A stretch of 36,209 bases of DNA from Bacteroidales bacterium (GCA_027074135.1 JALTDM010000023.1:1-36209); one strand, 5' to 3'; counted from the stretch's first letter, positions 6,688 to 15,657 are shown. Notes: generated from the sequence alone by a model not told the origin. Made by a program: numbers and translations.

Positions 6688-8538
6688 TTATACTGTGAAA
6701 ATGTTATTAGCAATCAACAATAAAATTACCAGAAATGTTATAACATAAATTGCATATGTTTGAGCATTCCCATTATATATCCTCCTAGTCCAATCAAAAA
6801 ACGCCTCCATTCCATCAGCAAATTCATTATAATATTTACTTATTTTATATCTGAGTAAAGGAGATATTGCTCTCTCAAACGGTTTATAAAAATCAAGTTT
6901 AAAACTGTAATTTTCATCTTCCTTAGGCATTTCACCGGATAAACTTATATCCTTTGTACTAACATATCTTCCATTTTTCCACCTATAGAAAAGAACTATT
7001 GCAATTGTCACAAAAACTGTTATTGTAGTATACATAATTAAGTCTGTGCTAACTTTATTACCCCAAGCATTAAACAAGGTTGTCATTTCCCACCATTTAC
7101 CTTGGCTTACCGGATAACCCATTACGACCAATGCATTATCAATGTATTTCAGTAGATAACCCGGAAAAGCGCCAAAGAAACCTAAAAGTAATGCAATTAT
7201 CACCATTGGTATAACCATCAAAGCCGGTGCTTCTTTTACATTTTCAAATTCAGGTTCTTCCTGTCCAAGGAAAATGCTATATAATATTTTAAAAACATAT
7301 AAGAAACCTGCTGTACTCGCAAAAAAGATTACTATTACCAAAATATAATTACCATTAGAAATCAAAGACTCATAAAGCATCCATTTCCCAACATAACCTA
7401 CTAGAGGAGGAATACCTGCCAAAGCTATAGCAGACATTAAAGCAGAAAAGAAAGTCCACGGCATTTTTCTAATTAATCCTGTCAATACAGTTAAGTCAGT
7501 AGTGCCTGCTTGTCTTTCTACGGCACCAACAACCATAAAGAAATTTGCTTTAAACATACCGTGTACTATAGAAAGCATTAAAGCTGCAATCATTGATATT
7601 TCAGTTCCTATTGCCACACCTGTAATTATATATCCTAATTGTGCCACTGAAGAATATGCTAACAATTTTTTGGCATCGTCTTGGAAGATTGCATAAATAG
7701 TAGCCATCCCTGCAGTAATTGCACCTAACCATGCAATTGTTTCACGAACCCAAAAATTTTGAGGTAAATGACTTACCATAGTAACAAACACTATAACAAG
7801 ACCATAAACCCCCATCTTAGACAAAGCCCCCGAAAACATTGCCGTATATGACATAGGAGCATTACTATAAGCATCCGGTGCCCATACATGTAATGGCATC
7901 ATAGCAGCTTTTACGGCAAAACCTGTAATTAATAATAACGCTATCGTTATTTGATAACTTGCAGGCATTGTTGTAAATCCCGCAGATAAATCAGCTATTG
8001 AAAAAGAATGTAATTGAGAATAAACCATTACAATTGCCATCAACATAGAATATGCACCAAGAGCACTAAACAATATATATTTAATACCTATTTTATTAGC
8101 TTTATTCCCATTATATACAACAATAAGATATGATGACCACGTCATTATTTCCCAAAAGATAAAGAAAGATACTAAATCTTTGGACATAACAATCCCCATC
8201 ATACCAAAAATGCTAAGCAAATAATTCATGTAAAAGAATCCCAAATTATCTTTACCTTTCATATATGGTAAAGAGTAGAACCCAGCTAACACAGCTAATC
8301 CTAGTATAATAATACTAAACAATAATCCTAAATGATTCATTCCCAAAGAAAGGGTAATACCTCCCAAGTTAAAAACAGCAACAGTGTCAGGCGTCATCTT
8401 AATAAAGAATAATGCTGCTGCAACGACTATTGTCGAAATGAACATCAGATCACGTACTACTCCGGATATCTTGTTGGCAAAGTATGTTAATATTGCCCCA
8501 CCAAGTAATATTCCCAATGTTATATGTATTATATTCAT
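6688..8538 (-). CDS. mbxH': MrpA/NuoL-like proton-pumping subunit (H')
   Basis: A 616-residue antiporter-like membrane protein of the Proton_antipo_M family, close in length to NuoL. Putative channel residues are present: E130 (TM5, 'FFIFWEIMTW'), K210 (TM7, 'FAVKAAMMPLHVWAPDAY') and K241 (TM8, 'SGALSKMGVYG'), plus a TM12 lysine in 'PPLVGYVGKW'. The C-terminal part beyond about residue 480 contains a hydrophobic segment, a polar stretch with 'FYKPFERAISPLL', and a final helix, compatible with a NuoL-type lateral helix and anchor. It is the second of two antiporter-like subunits in the operon; the other starts 8 bases upstream of this one's start. Confidence 0.85.
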   Translation of the reverse strand: MNIIHITLGILLGGAILTYFANKISGVVRDLMFISTIVVAAALFFIKMTPDTVAVFNLGGITLSLGMNHLGLLFSIIILGLAVLAGFYSLPYMKGKDNLGFFYMNYLLSIFGMMGIVMSKDLVSFFIFWEIMTWSSYLIVVYNGNKANKIGIKYILFSALGAYSMLMAIVMVYSQLHSFSIADLSAGFTTMPASYQITIALLLITGFAVKAAMMPLHVWAPDAYSNAPMSYTAMFSGALSKMGVYGLVIVFVTMVSHLPQNFWVRETIAWLGAITAGMATIYAIFQDDAKKLLAYSSVAQLGYIITGVAIGTEISMIAALMLSIVHGMFKANFFMVVGAVERQAGTTDLTVLTGLIRKMPWTFFSALMSAIALAGIPPLVGYVGKWMLYESLISNGNYILVIVIFFASTAGFLYVFKILYSIFLGQEEPEFENVKEAPALMVIPMVIIALLLGFFGAFPGYLLKYIDNALVVMGYPVSQGKWWEMTTLFNAWGNKVSTDLIMYTTITVFVTIAIVLFYRWKNGRYVSTKDISLSGEMPKEDENYSFKLDFYKPFERAISPLLRYKISKYYNEFADGMEAFFDWTRRIYNGNAQTYAIYVITFLVILLLIANNIFTV

Positions 8539-8545
8539 TGCTATT

Positions 8546-10048
8546 TTAATTTATAGTTTGACTTAATGATAACACATCGTTAATATAAGAACCTTTATCC
8601 AACAATGTTGCAGATGCTTTATGCAACACTCCGGTTATAACATCCGGATAAAATCCGACAATCAATATTATTGCACCTAGTACCAACATAGAGAACATTG
8701 CTTGTGGAGTAGGTTTCGTTATTCCCAAATCTGTATCTCTTTTTACAAAATAAATTCTGTTTACTACTCTTAAATAATATATCACTTCTATTAAACTTAT
8801 TGAAAGAATCAAAGCAATAATCAAAAGCATACCGGAATCTGCTGCTGCAGTAAGCACAGCCAATTTACTCCAGAAACCTGCAAATGGTGGGAACCCCACA
8901 ATGGCAAAAGCTCCAAGTGCAAATAAAAATGATGTTACCGGCATCATTTTGCCTACACCATTGAGTTCTGATATATATTTATTTTTAGACTTATAAACTA
9001 AATAGCTACCTGACATGAAAAGTAAAGACTTAATGATAGCATGATTAAACATGAGGAAAAGCGCTGCATAAACACCTTCTTCCTTTCCAATCCCGAATGC
9101 TACCAACACAAGTCCCATTTGTCCAATACTGGAATATGCCAACATCCTTTTAAGCTTTGTTTGACTAAATGCTGCAAATTCAGCAAAAAACATAGTAATT
9201 AAGCCCATCACAATCAGATATTCATAAGTTCCTCCAACTTCAAACAATGTATAAATAAGCCTAATAACAGTGTACAATCCTGCTTTAACCACAATTCCGG
9301 CAAAAGCGGCTCCAACAGGTGCCGGTGCTTGAGAATAAGCATCTGGTGCCCACCCATTCAACGGGAACATTTCGGCTTCAATACCAAATGCTACTAAAAA
9401 TAATACCAGTGCTGTTATTTTATAAACAGGTTTTAATTCATGAGCTTTCACAGCTATATCTGCCATATTTAATGTGCCCAATTGAGAATAAATAATCATT
9501 ATTGCTAAAAGCAAAAATGTTGAAGACAAAGAACCAATAAACAAATACTTAAATGATGCTTCTGCACCGTCTCGATGACGATAATAAGCAGTAAGTCCAT
9601 AAGCAGTGATACCTAAAATTTCGATAAACACAAACAAGTTGAATATATCACCGGTTAAAACTACACCTACAGATGCTGTAATCATCATCATCAGAAGTAA
9701 ATAATACTTCAACGTAGGTTCATAGTCATCATAATCTTCAAAAGTTTGATACCTGTATGAATAAATCCATACAAGCAATCCCATAAACAACATTAATGTT
9801 GCCAAGAAACCACTAAAAGGAGAAAATACTAAATCAATTCCCCAAGGTGGTGTCCATCCGGCAATTACTTCAACTACTCTTCCGTGTTCAATGGTGTAGT
9901 TCAATAAATCTACAGATAAATATAACAAATACAGTATAACTACACCAGGAGTTATTCTCACTAACTCTTTCCATGCCTTTCCCAACAGCGGAATCAAAAA
10001 AGCCGCAAACAATGGGATGGCTATCAATTGTACAGGTGATCCTACCAT
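8546..10048 (-). CDS. mbxH: MrpD/NuoN-like antiporter subunit (H)
   Basis: A 500-residue Proton_antipo_M family protein with about 14 helices. E143 occupies the TM5 glutamate position ('FVFIEILGITAYGL') and K255 the TM8 lysine ('GIVVKAGLYTVIR'). At the TM7 position, where most MrpD/NuoL/M/N proteins have Lys before 'A..FPL..W', this protein has Glu224 ('FGIEAEMFPLNGWAPDAY'). A TM12 lysine is kept ('FAGFWSKLAVL'). The start overlaps the upstream MrpC-like gene by 7 bases, indicating translational coupling. With the larger H' subunit it gives two candidate ion channels per complex. Confidence 0.85.
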   Translation of the reverse strand: MVGSPVQLIAIPLFAAFLIPLLGKAWKELVRITPGVVILYLLYLSVDLLNYTIEHGRVVEVIAGWTPPWGIDLVFSPFSGFLATLMLFMGLLVWIYSYRYQTFEDYDDYEPTLKYYLLLMMMITASVGVVLTGDIFNLFVFIEILGITAYGLTAYYRHRDGAEASFKYLFIGSLSSTFLLLAIMIIYSQLGTLNMADIAVKAHELKPVYKITALVLFLVAFGIEAEMFPLNGWAPDAYSQAPAPVGAAFAGIVVKAGLYTVIRLIYTLFEVGGTYEYLIVMGLITMFFAEFAAFSQTKLKRMLAYSSIGQMGLVLVAFGIGKEEGVYAALFLMFNHAIIKSLLFMSGSYLVYKSKNKYISELNGVGKMMPVTSFLFALGAFAIVGFPPFAGFWSKLAVLTAAADSGMLLIIALILSISLIEVIYYLRVVNRIYFVKRDTDLGITKPTPQAMFSMLVLGAIILIVGFYPDVITGVLHKASATLLDKGSYINDVLSLSQTIN

Positions 10049-10419
10049 TTTAAATTCTTTATTTCGTCAATATTAACTGTTTTATGATGTCTGTATAGTC
10101 TGATAACTAATGCCAATGCCACTGCTGTTACTGCAAATCCTATAACAATAGCTGTAAGAACCAATGCTTGTGGCACAGGATCAACCATAGCAGGATTTTT
10201 GTCTATCACAGCAGGTGAAAAAATAGGAGCTGTTCCTCCTTTCAAATACCCAATTGAAACTAATAATAAATTTATACCAGAATCAACAATGGACAATCCG
10301 ATTAGAATTTTAATTAAAGACCTTTTTACCAATGCGGCATAAAGCCCAATTAATATCAAAGCTATTGCCGTACCGTAAAAGGTCACCGTCAACAGATCCA
10401 GATTACTTCCTAAACTCAT
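10042..10419 (-). CDS. mbxG: MrpC/NuoK-like small membrane subunit (G)
   Basis: A 125-residue, three-helix protein of the MrpC/NuoK family: helices about 13-31, 35-60 and 83-108, with the conserved 'GLSIVDSGINLLLV' in the second helix and 'VPQALVLTAIVIGFAVTAVALAL' in the third, typical of MnhC. The polar segment 'FSPAVIDKNPAMVDPV' between helices 2 and 3 is also usual for MnhC. It connects the antiporter-like subunits to the rest of the membrane arm. The gene overlaps the H gene start by 7 bases and begins 3 bases after the preceding gene's stop. Confidence 0.87.
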   Translation of the reverse strand: MSLGSNLDLLTVTFYGTAIALILIGLYAALVKRSLIKILIGLSIVDSGINLLLVSIGYLKGGTAPIFSPAVIDKNPAMVDPVPQALVLTAIVIGFAVTAVALALVIRLYRHHKTVNIDEIKNLKW

Positions 10420-10422
10420 AAC

Positions 10423-11127
10423 TTATGATTTTTTATATTCTTTTTCGTTTAACATAGTGTAAAGCACTCCTGTTAATTCAGCTCCAACCTTAAAACCTAC
10501 TGCAATGTAAATTATAGGTATAATTCCTCCACTAAACAGGTCATTTATTGTTCCGATAGGTAAAAAATTTTCCAAAAAAGTTTTCCCTAAAATTAAACCA
10601 GTCAAACCTAAAGAAGCAAACGTAAGTCCGGCTAACGATTCCACCCATGTTAAAACTCCATGACTTACTTTATAATCATGGTATGCCAACAACATTAATA
10701 AAAATCCCGTAGCGATAATTGTTCCACCTTGAAAACCTCCCCCTGGAGATAAATGTCCATGTATAAAAACATAAGCTCCAAGAAGTAGTATTGGAGCAAA
10801 TAATAAATGTGCTCCAGACCTTACAATAGTACTTGCATTAAAAAGTACAGCTTCCCCATGTGCTTTCCTTCTATACAAAACACTACCCAAAGCAGTAGCT
10901 GCCAGAAATAAAACGGTAACTTCACCTAGAGTATCAAATCCTCTGAAGTTTACAACTATTGAAGTTACACTATTTGAGACATGAAGGTCATTTTTTGATT
11001 TATCCAAATAAAAGTCCCTTACATTTTCCCCTTGGAATCTATTTTCACCAAATTTTATTTGAGAAAAAACGTCAACCAAATAATAAGCAACCACAGCCAA
11101 TAATATAAGAACTATAACTTTTTTCAT
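10423..11127 (-). CDS. MbhE-MnhB (E/F) fused membrane subunit
   Basis: This 234-residue protein joins two units that are separate in Mbh operons. Residues about 1-85 resemble MbhE / the MrpA C-terminal domain (N-terminal helix, then 'VTSIVVNFRGFDTLGEVTVLFLA'). Residues about 100-234 are an MnhB domain ('GAHLLFAPILLLGAYVFIHG', 'LSPGGGFQGGTIIATGFLL'). The SPGGGFQGG loop is the MnhB/MrpB signature. Both units are part of the Na+/H+ antiporter module in Mrp and Mbh-type complexes. The start overlaps the upstream DUF4040 gene by 4 bases. I cannot exclude that the fused form is usual in the Mbx group. Confidence 0.85.
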   Translation of the reverse strand: MKKVIVLILLAVVAYYLVDVFSQIKFGENRFQGENVRDFYLDKSKNDLHVSNSVTSIVVNFRGFDTLGEVTVLFLAATALGSVLYRRKAHGEAVLFNASTIVRSGAHLLFAPILLLGAYVFIHGHLSPGGGFQGGTIIATGFLLMLLAYHDYKVSHGVLTWVESLAGLTFASLGLTGLILGKTFLENFLPIGTINDLFSGGIIPIIYIAVGFKVGAELTGVLYTMLNEKEYKKS

Positions 11128-11411
11128 TTTTTAATGATTTTATTTCCTATTTTAACATGTCTTTTATCTTCGTGCCTTTCGGTATTACGAATAGTAATAA
11201 CAAAAACAATTGTAGTCAAAGCAACACCTATAGCCGCTTCTGTAAGCGCTACATCAGGAGCTTGTAACACATAAAAGAAAATAGAAAGAATAAGGCTTAT
11301 TACAGATGTTGCAATTACGGCATAGAGCAAATCTTTTTGTATAACTGCATATATTGCAGCACCTATTTGCAATATTGCCATTATAATGATACTGATAGTT
11401 AAAATATCCAT
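11124..11411 (-). CDS. mbxD: MbhD-like DUF4040 antiporter module subunit
   Basis: A 95-residue, three-helix protein. 'VLQAPDVALTEAAIGVALTTIVFVITI' is the conserved core of the DUF4040/MbhD family, equivalent to part of the C-terminal region of MrpA. It sits between the MnhG-like and MbhE-MnhB genes, where mbhD/mbxD is expected. A clear AGGAGG lies 8-13 bases upstream of the ATG, one of the stronger ribosome binding sites here. The role is structural, at the ion path between the small antiporter subunits. Confidence 0.85.
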   Translation of the reverse strand: MDILTISIIIMAILQIGAAIYAVIQKDLLYAVIATSVISLILSIFFYVLQAPDVALTEAAIGVALTTIVFVITIRNTERHEDKRHVKIGNKIIKK

Positions 11412-11418
11412 AATTCGA

Positions 11419-11424
11419 CCTCCT
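11419..11424 (-). promoter_or_regulatory. Strong Shine-Dalgarno site of the DUF4040 subunit gene
   Basis: AGGAGG (minus strand) lies 7 bases before the ATG at 11411. Most start codons in this window have only A-rich leaders, so this supports both the start choice and active translation within the operon. Confidence 0.7.
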
Positions 11425-11776
11425 AATTATTTTCGTTACGTTCTACAACTTCTTTATATGCATCCAAATCCTCTTCTTTACCTTTAAAGAAAGGTTTAAT
11501 TTTAGATTTATAAGCACTTCTTGCCAAAGCATGTGAACTAATCGGATTTGATAAAGCTATAAAAATTACCAAAATCAAAGATTTCCAAAACCAATCTGGT
11601 TGAATTAGCCCTACACCTATAATTAATGACATGCCTCCAAGAGTGGTAGCTTTAGTTCCGGCTTGAAGTCTATTATATACATCTGGCATACGATATATAC
11701 CTAATGCACCTAAAAATAAGAAAATGCTACCTATTATAATTAATATTAAACCGAGAATTTCCAATATTTGATTCAT
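11423..11776 (-). CDS. mbxC: MrpG/MnhG-like antiporter subunit
   Basis: A 117-residue MnhG family protein with three hydrophobic helices and the typical 'GALGIYRMPDVYNRLQAGTKATTLGGMSLIIGVGL' core (residues about 23-57), followed by 'LSNPISSHALARSAY'. The C-terminal tail is charged (Lys/Glu-rich, about 98-117) and cytoplasmic in character. Its ATG overlaps the stop of the MnhF-like gene by 4 bases, and a GGAGG lies about 8 bases upstream of it. Confidence 0.87.
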   Translation of the reverse strand: MNQILEILGLILIIIGSIFLFLGALGIYRMPDVYNRLQAGTKATTLGGMSLIIGVGLIQPDWFWKSLILVIFIALSNPISSHALARSAYKSKIKPFFKGKEEDLDAYKEVVERNENN

Positions 11777-12042
11777 AACGCGTCCTCCAAATATCTAGCA
11801 ATTACTAATACACCTACAAAACCTAAAACACCGTAAACTAATGCAACATCAAGGTAAATAAATCTTTGGTACAAATATCCCAATAAGACCAAAGCTCCAA
11901 CCCCAATGGTAGTAAGAGTATCCACGGCTACCGTCCTGTCTGCAGCAGTCGGACCTTTTATAAATCTGATGAATCCAAAAATCATCGCTAATATTATAAA
12001 CCCGAATGCAACTAAAATCGTAATGTCCTTAAATGCTTCCAT
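11773..12042 (-). CDS. mbxB: MrpF/MnhF-like antiporter subunit
   Basis: An 89-residue, three-helix MnhF family protein. 'FIKGPTAADRTVAVDTLTT' (about 27-45) carries the conserved Asp-Arg of MrpF, and 'FIYLDVALVYGVLGFVGVLVIARYLE' closes the protein as in the family. The stop of the upstream MnhE-like gene and this start share one base (TAATG), so translation is coupled. It is part of the small-subunit end of the antiporter module. Confidence 0.87.
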   Translation of the reverse strand: MEAFKDITILVAFGFIILAMIFGFIRFIKGPTAADRTVAVDTLTTIGVGALVLLGYLYQRFIYLDVALVYGVLGFVGVLVIARYLEDAL

Positions 12043-12557
12043 TATTCAAAAATTTTTAACAATATTTTTTCGAAAGTTTCAGCTATATCCTTAAAAGCTT
12101 GTTCCGGATCTGTATTTTTAACATCAATCCAGTGTATATAAATATAATCATCAACAATATCTACAGACAATGTACCGGGAGTAAGGGTTATACTATTTGC
12201 CAAAACCATTTTTGCATAATTAGTTTTCAGCTTTGTTCTAATTTTAACAATACCCGGATTTATCGGCAAAGAAGGCGAAATAACTCTGCGTGCCACATCA
12301 AAGTTTGCCTTAATCATTTCAATAATGAAAACAATTATATACTTAATTACGTTATATAGCTTTCCCGGAGCTAAAAACGAAAAAGTACAACAATCAAAAA
12401 ACCTTAACGTAAATAAGGCGACTAACATAGTTGTCGCAGCACCTACCAGCACTTCTTGTATTTCTAATGTTGATGTAAATGCCAACCAAACAAGGAAAAG
12501 CAACGCCCAACTTAAAAAGAAGTGCATCACCTTAGCCGAAAATGTACTCTCTTTCAT
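12042..12557 (-). CDS. mbxA: MrpE/MnhE-like antiporter subunit, first gene of the complex operon
   Basis: An MnhE family protein, 171 residues from the ATG at 12557. The frame could begin at a TTG at 12578, but the ATG is the better start. N-terminal helices lie at about 12-55. The cytoplasmic domain contains 'EMIKANFDVARRVISP', 'MVLANSITLTPGTLSVDI' and 'IYIHWIDVK', all standard MnhE features. As first gene it defines the operon order E-F-G-D-E/F-C-D-A'-H-B-C-D-I (Mrp then Nuo letters). No convincing TAnnTTTG box was found upstream on the minus strand; the 280 bases to the divergent protease gene are AT-rich and hold no other gene. Confidence 0.85.
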   Translation of the reverse strand: MKESTFSAKVMHFFLSWALLFLVWLAFTSTLEIQEVLVGAATTMLVALFTLRFFDCCTFSFLAPGKLYNVIKYIIVFIIEMIKANFDVARRVISPSLPINPGIVKIRTKLKTNYAKMVLANSITLTPGTLSVDIVDDYIYIHWIDVKNTDPEQAFKDIAETFEKILLKIFE

Positions 12558-12801
12558 AAAATTTTGTGTTATTAGCAATTATTTTTTCGGCATAAATATA
12601 ATTCTTTACAGAAATCAAAAAAGTGTTTTATAACAAATTTTATTTTATATAAACTTTAAGATGCCTAAAATCCGCAAAATACCGTAAAACAGAACATGTT
12701 CAAACATTAAACCCTACGCAAATAATACTTAAAAACATTTAACGTAAAAACCCTAATAGTTAAAAACCTTAAAACAAAAATTATTTACTATAAAAAAAAT
12801 G

Positions 12802-12809
12802 TACTTTTG
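12802..12809 (+). promoter_or_regulatory. Bacteroidota -7 promoter element (TACTTTTG) for the M16 protease gene
   Basis: Exact match to TAnnTTTG, 28 bases before the ATG at 12838. No good -33 TTTG is visible upstream. The -7 match is the only direct evidence for the promoter. Confidence 0.6.
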
Positions 12810-12837
12810 TGATTGGAATAAAAAAAAATGAAAAAAA

Positions 12838-15657
12838 ATGAAAAAATTAATTACTAATGCTTTTTTACCATTATTATTAATTCTGTTCTCATTCGGAGCG
12901 GTGGCCCAAGATTTTAGAATGTCCGACAAACTGCCGCAAGATCCTAATGTTATAACAGGTAAACTAGACAATGGTATAACTTATTATGTAAAACACAATT
13001 CAGAACCGAAAAATAGAGCGAGTCTTATGCTTGTGGTCAATGCGGGTTCCGTGCTGGAAGATGACGACCAACAAGGATTAGCTCACTTTTGTGAACACAT
13101 GGCTTTCAACGGAACAAAAAATTTTCCCAAACACAAATTGATTCAATTTCTAGAATCCATAGGCATGAAATTCGGTGCGGACTTGAATGCTTATACTTCA
13201 TTTGACGAAACAGTATACACAATAGAAGTTCCGCTAGATACTATTTCAAATCTGGATACCGGTTTAATGATTTTAAATGACTGGGCACATAATGTTTCAT
13301 ACGAAACTGAAGAAATAAATAAAGAAAGAGGGGTTATTCATGAAGAATGGCGTTTGGGTAGAGGGGCTCAAGATCGCTTAATGAGAAAAACATTCCCGAC
13401 AATGCTTTACGGCTCAAAATATGCCCAAAGAATTCCAATAGGTAAACCTGAAATTTTTGATAAATGCCCACCAGATAACTTAAGAAGATTTTATAACGAT
13501 TGGTATAGGCCTGATTTAGAGGCAGTAATAGTTGTTGGAGATTTTGATGCAAAAAAAGTAGCAGAACAAGTAAAAAAATTATTCTCTCAAATACCAAAGC
13601 GGACACAAGAAAGACCTAGAGTTTATCCTCCGATACCAGGACATAAAGATATAAAAGTAAAAGTAGCAACCGACCCGGAAACTCCTTACTCCATGATAGA
13701 AATTCTTTACAAATTGCCTATGGAAAAAACTGTTACTTATGCCGATTACAAAAAAGATCTCGCAAAAAATTTGTTTAACGTAATGATTAATCAACGTTTA
13801 CAAGAAAAAACTATCAAACCGGAATGTCCATATAATATGGCTTTCTCATTTTACTCACATTTATTAGGTAAAAGAGACGCTTTTATGTCTTATGCTATTG
13901 CCAAGAACAACAAAATCACGGAAGCATTAAAGACTGTCTTAGAAGAAAATCAAAGAGTAAAGCAACACGGGTTCACTCCCAGTGAATTGGACAGGGCTAA
14001 AAAAACGTTACTCAAACAAATTGAAAAACAATATAACGAAAGGAACAAAACTAAATCTGACATTTTTATTTCACAATATCACCAAAATTTCGGTATAACT
14101 CATGAACCGATTTTGTCTCTTGAACAAGAATACAATATTTCAAAAAAACTTGTACCCGACATTAAATTAGAAGATGTAAACAAGTTTGCAAAACAATGGA
14201 TAATAGATTCAAACATGGTGGTTATTGTTACTGCACCAGAAAAGAAAGGTGTAAAAGTTCCTACAGAAGATGAAGTATTAAAAATTGTACAAGAAGTAAA
14301 AAAAGAAAAATTGGCACCATATAAAGATGAAGCCGTTAATAAACCATTAATCAGCGAAACAATAAAACCAGGAAAGGTTGTAAAAAAAGAAAAAGATAAA
14401 AAAACCGGAACAATTACTTGGACTTTAAGTAACGGAATAAAAGTAGTATTAAAACCAACCGACTTTAAAGATGATGATGTTGAAATGAGTTCATACAGTG
14501 AGGGCGGATATTCATCATATTCATTAGAAGATAATGTTTCTGCAAGAATTGCAGATGATGTTATTTTGGAAAGCGGAGTTGGAGATTTTAACAAAGTACA
14601 ACTTACAAAATACCTATCTGATAAACAAGTAAGTGTTACTCCTTATATAGGTTTAAATTTTGAAGGCATAAAAGGAACAAGTACTGTAACTGACTTTGAA
14701 ACAATGCTTCAACTAACATACCTTTACTTCATGCATCCACGCTACGACAAAGAAGCTTATGAAGCATATATGGAAAAGACTAAAGATTTCTTAAAAAACA
14801 AATCTAATGACCCTCAATCAGTTTGGAGCGACAGCATAAATATGGTATTACACAGTAGGAGCAAATATGTAGAACCGTTAACACTGGATTTATTGAAAAA
14901 AGCAGATTATAAAAAAGTTCACAAAATCTACCGTGAAAGATTTGAAGATCCTGCAAGTTTCACATTTACCTTTGTCGGCAACATAGATGTTAAAAAAATG
15001 AAACCTCTTATTGAAAAATATTTAGGTGGACTCCCTGCTGACAAAAAAGATGAAAAATTTAAAGATGTTGGAGCACAATTACCTGTAGGGGAAGTCGTAA
15101 AATCAATAGCCCAAAAGGGTACTGACCAAAAGAGCTTAGATTATATGGTATATACAGGAAACGCAGAATATTCATTAGAAAACGCATTACTAATGAAAGC
15201 TGTATCAGAAATTTTCACGGATCGTTTACTGGATTCTATTAGAGAAGAAAAGGCCATAACATACAGCATATCAGCACATGCAGGTTACTCACTATTTCCT
15301 AAAAATCAATATGGTATTTATATTTTCTTTAGCTGTGCTCCTGACACTGTAGATTATATAGTAGAAAATATCAAGCAAATTGCCACAAGTCTGAAGAATG
15401 TAAAAAATATTAGTGATAATGATTTTAAGAAAACAATAGAAAAATTAGATAAAGAATATGAAGTAAATATTAGGGATAATAAATATTGGTTATACCAATT
15501 GGAAAAATATGAAAAATTAGGGCAATACCCCGATTTTGTAACCCGATACAATTCAATAATAAAAAGTTTAACAAAAGAAAAAATAGCCGAAGCTGCAAAA
15601 CGTTTCTTGAATAATAACAGCTATGCGGTAATATCGCTACAACCCGAGAAAAAATAA
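12838..15657 (+). CDS. Secreted M16 family zinc metalloprotease (pitrilysin-like)
   Basis: A 939-residue protein with a signal peptide (MKKLITN then a hydrophobic run ending AVAQ at about 24). The catalytic HxxEH is H83-F-C-E86-H87, with the distal zinc ligand E163 in 'NKERGVIHEEWR', spaced 76 residues as in M16 enzymes. A second, inactive M16-like half begins at about 525 ('TWTLSNGIKVVLKPT') and contains the usual 'SIREEKAITYSISAHAGY' near 800. Such periplasmic proteases degrade peptides in a closed two-half chamber. The ATG at 12838 is preferred over one at 12828, which gives a 9-codon dead end. It is transcribed alone and divergently from the complex operon, with its own terminator. Confidence 0.9.
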   Translation: MKKLITNAFLPLLLILFSFGAVAQDFRMSDKLPQDPNVITGKLDNGITYYVKHNSEPKNRASLMLVVNAGSVLEDDDQQGLAHFCEHMAFNGTKNFPKHKLIQFLESIGMKFGADLNAYTSFDETVYTIEVPLDTISNLDTGLMILNDWAHNVSYETEEINKERGVIHEEWRLGRGAQDRLMRKTFPTMLYGSKYAQRIPIGKPEIFDKCPPDNLRRFYNDWYRPDLEAVIVVGDFDAKKVAEQVKKLFSQIPKRTQERPRVYPPIPGHKDIKVKVATDPETPYSMIEILYKLPMEKTVTYADYKKDLAKNLFNVMINQRLQEKTIKPECPYNMAFSFYSHLLGKRDAFMSYAIAKNNKITEALKTVLEENQRVKQHGFTPSELDRAKKTLLKQIEKQYNERNKTKSDIFISQYHQNFGITHEPILSLEQEYNISKKLVPDIKLEDVNKFAKQWIIDSNMVVIVTAPEKKGVKVPTEDEVLKIVQEVKKEKLAPYKDEAVNKPLISETIKPGKVVKKEKDKKTGTITWTLSNGIKVVLKPTDFKDDDVEMSSYSEGGYSSYSLEDNVSARIADDVILESGVGDFNKVQLTKYLSDKQVSVTPYIGLNFEGIKGTSTVTDFETMLQLTYLYFMHPRYDKEAYEAYMEKTKDFLKNKSNDPQSVWSDSINMVLHSRSKYVEPLTLDLLKKADYKKVHKIYRERFEDPASFTFTFVGNIDVKKMKPLIEKYLGGLPADKKDEKFKDVGAQLPVGEVVKSIAQKGTDQKSLDYMVYTGNAEYSLENALLMKAVSEIFTDRLLDSIREEKAITYSISAHAGYSLFPKNQYGIYIFFSCAPDTVDYIVENIKQIATSLKNVKNISDNDFKKTIEKLDKEYEVNIRDNKYWLYQLEKYEKLGQYPDFVTRYNSIIKSLTKEKIAEAAKRFLNNNSYAVISLQPEKK

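Noticed and set aside
1675-12557. Reading the operon as complex I (nuo) or as an Mbh-type H2-evolving hydrogenase
   Set aside because: NuoA/E/F/G are absent and Mrp small subunits are present, against nuo; the fourth Ni-Fe cysteine and the cleavable C-terminus are missing and the gene order differs, against Mbh.
10423-12557. A stand-alone Mrp Na+/H+ antiporter operon
   Set aside because: No full-length MrpA with its usual C-terminal fusion is present, and the genes run without a break into the Nuo-like redox subunits.
14100-14594. A 164-residue minus-strand reading frame inside the M16 protease gene
   Set aside because: Ser/Thr-rich antisense of a well-supported gene, with no recognisable motif and no promoter.
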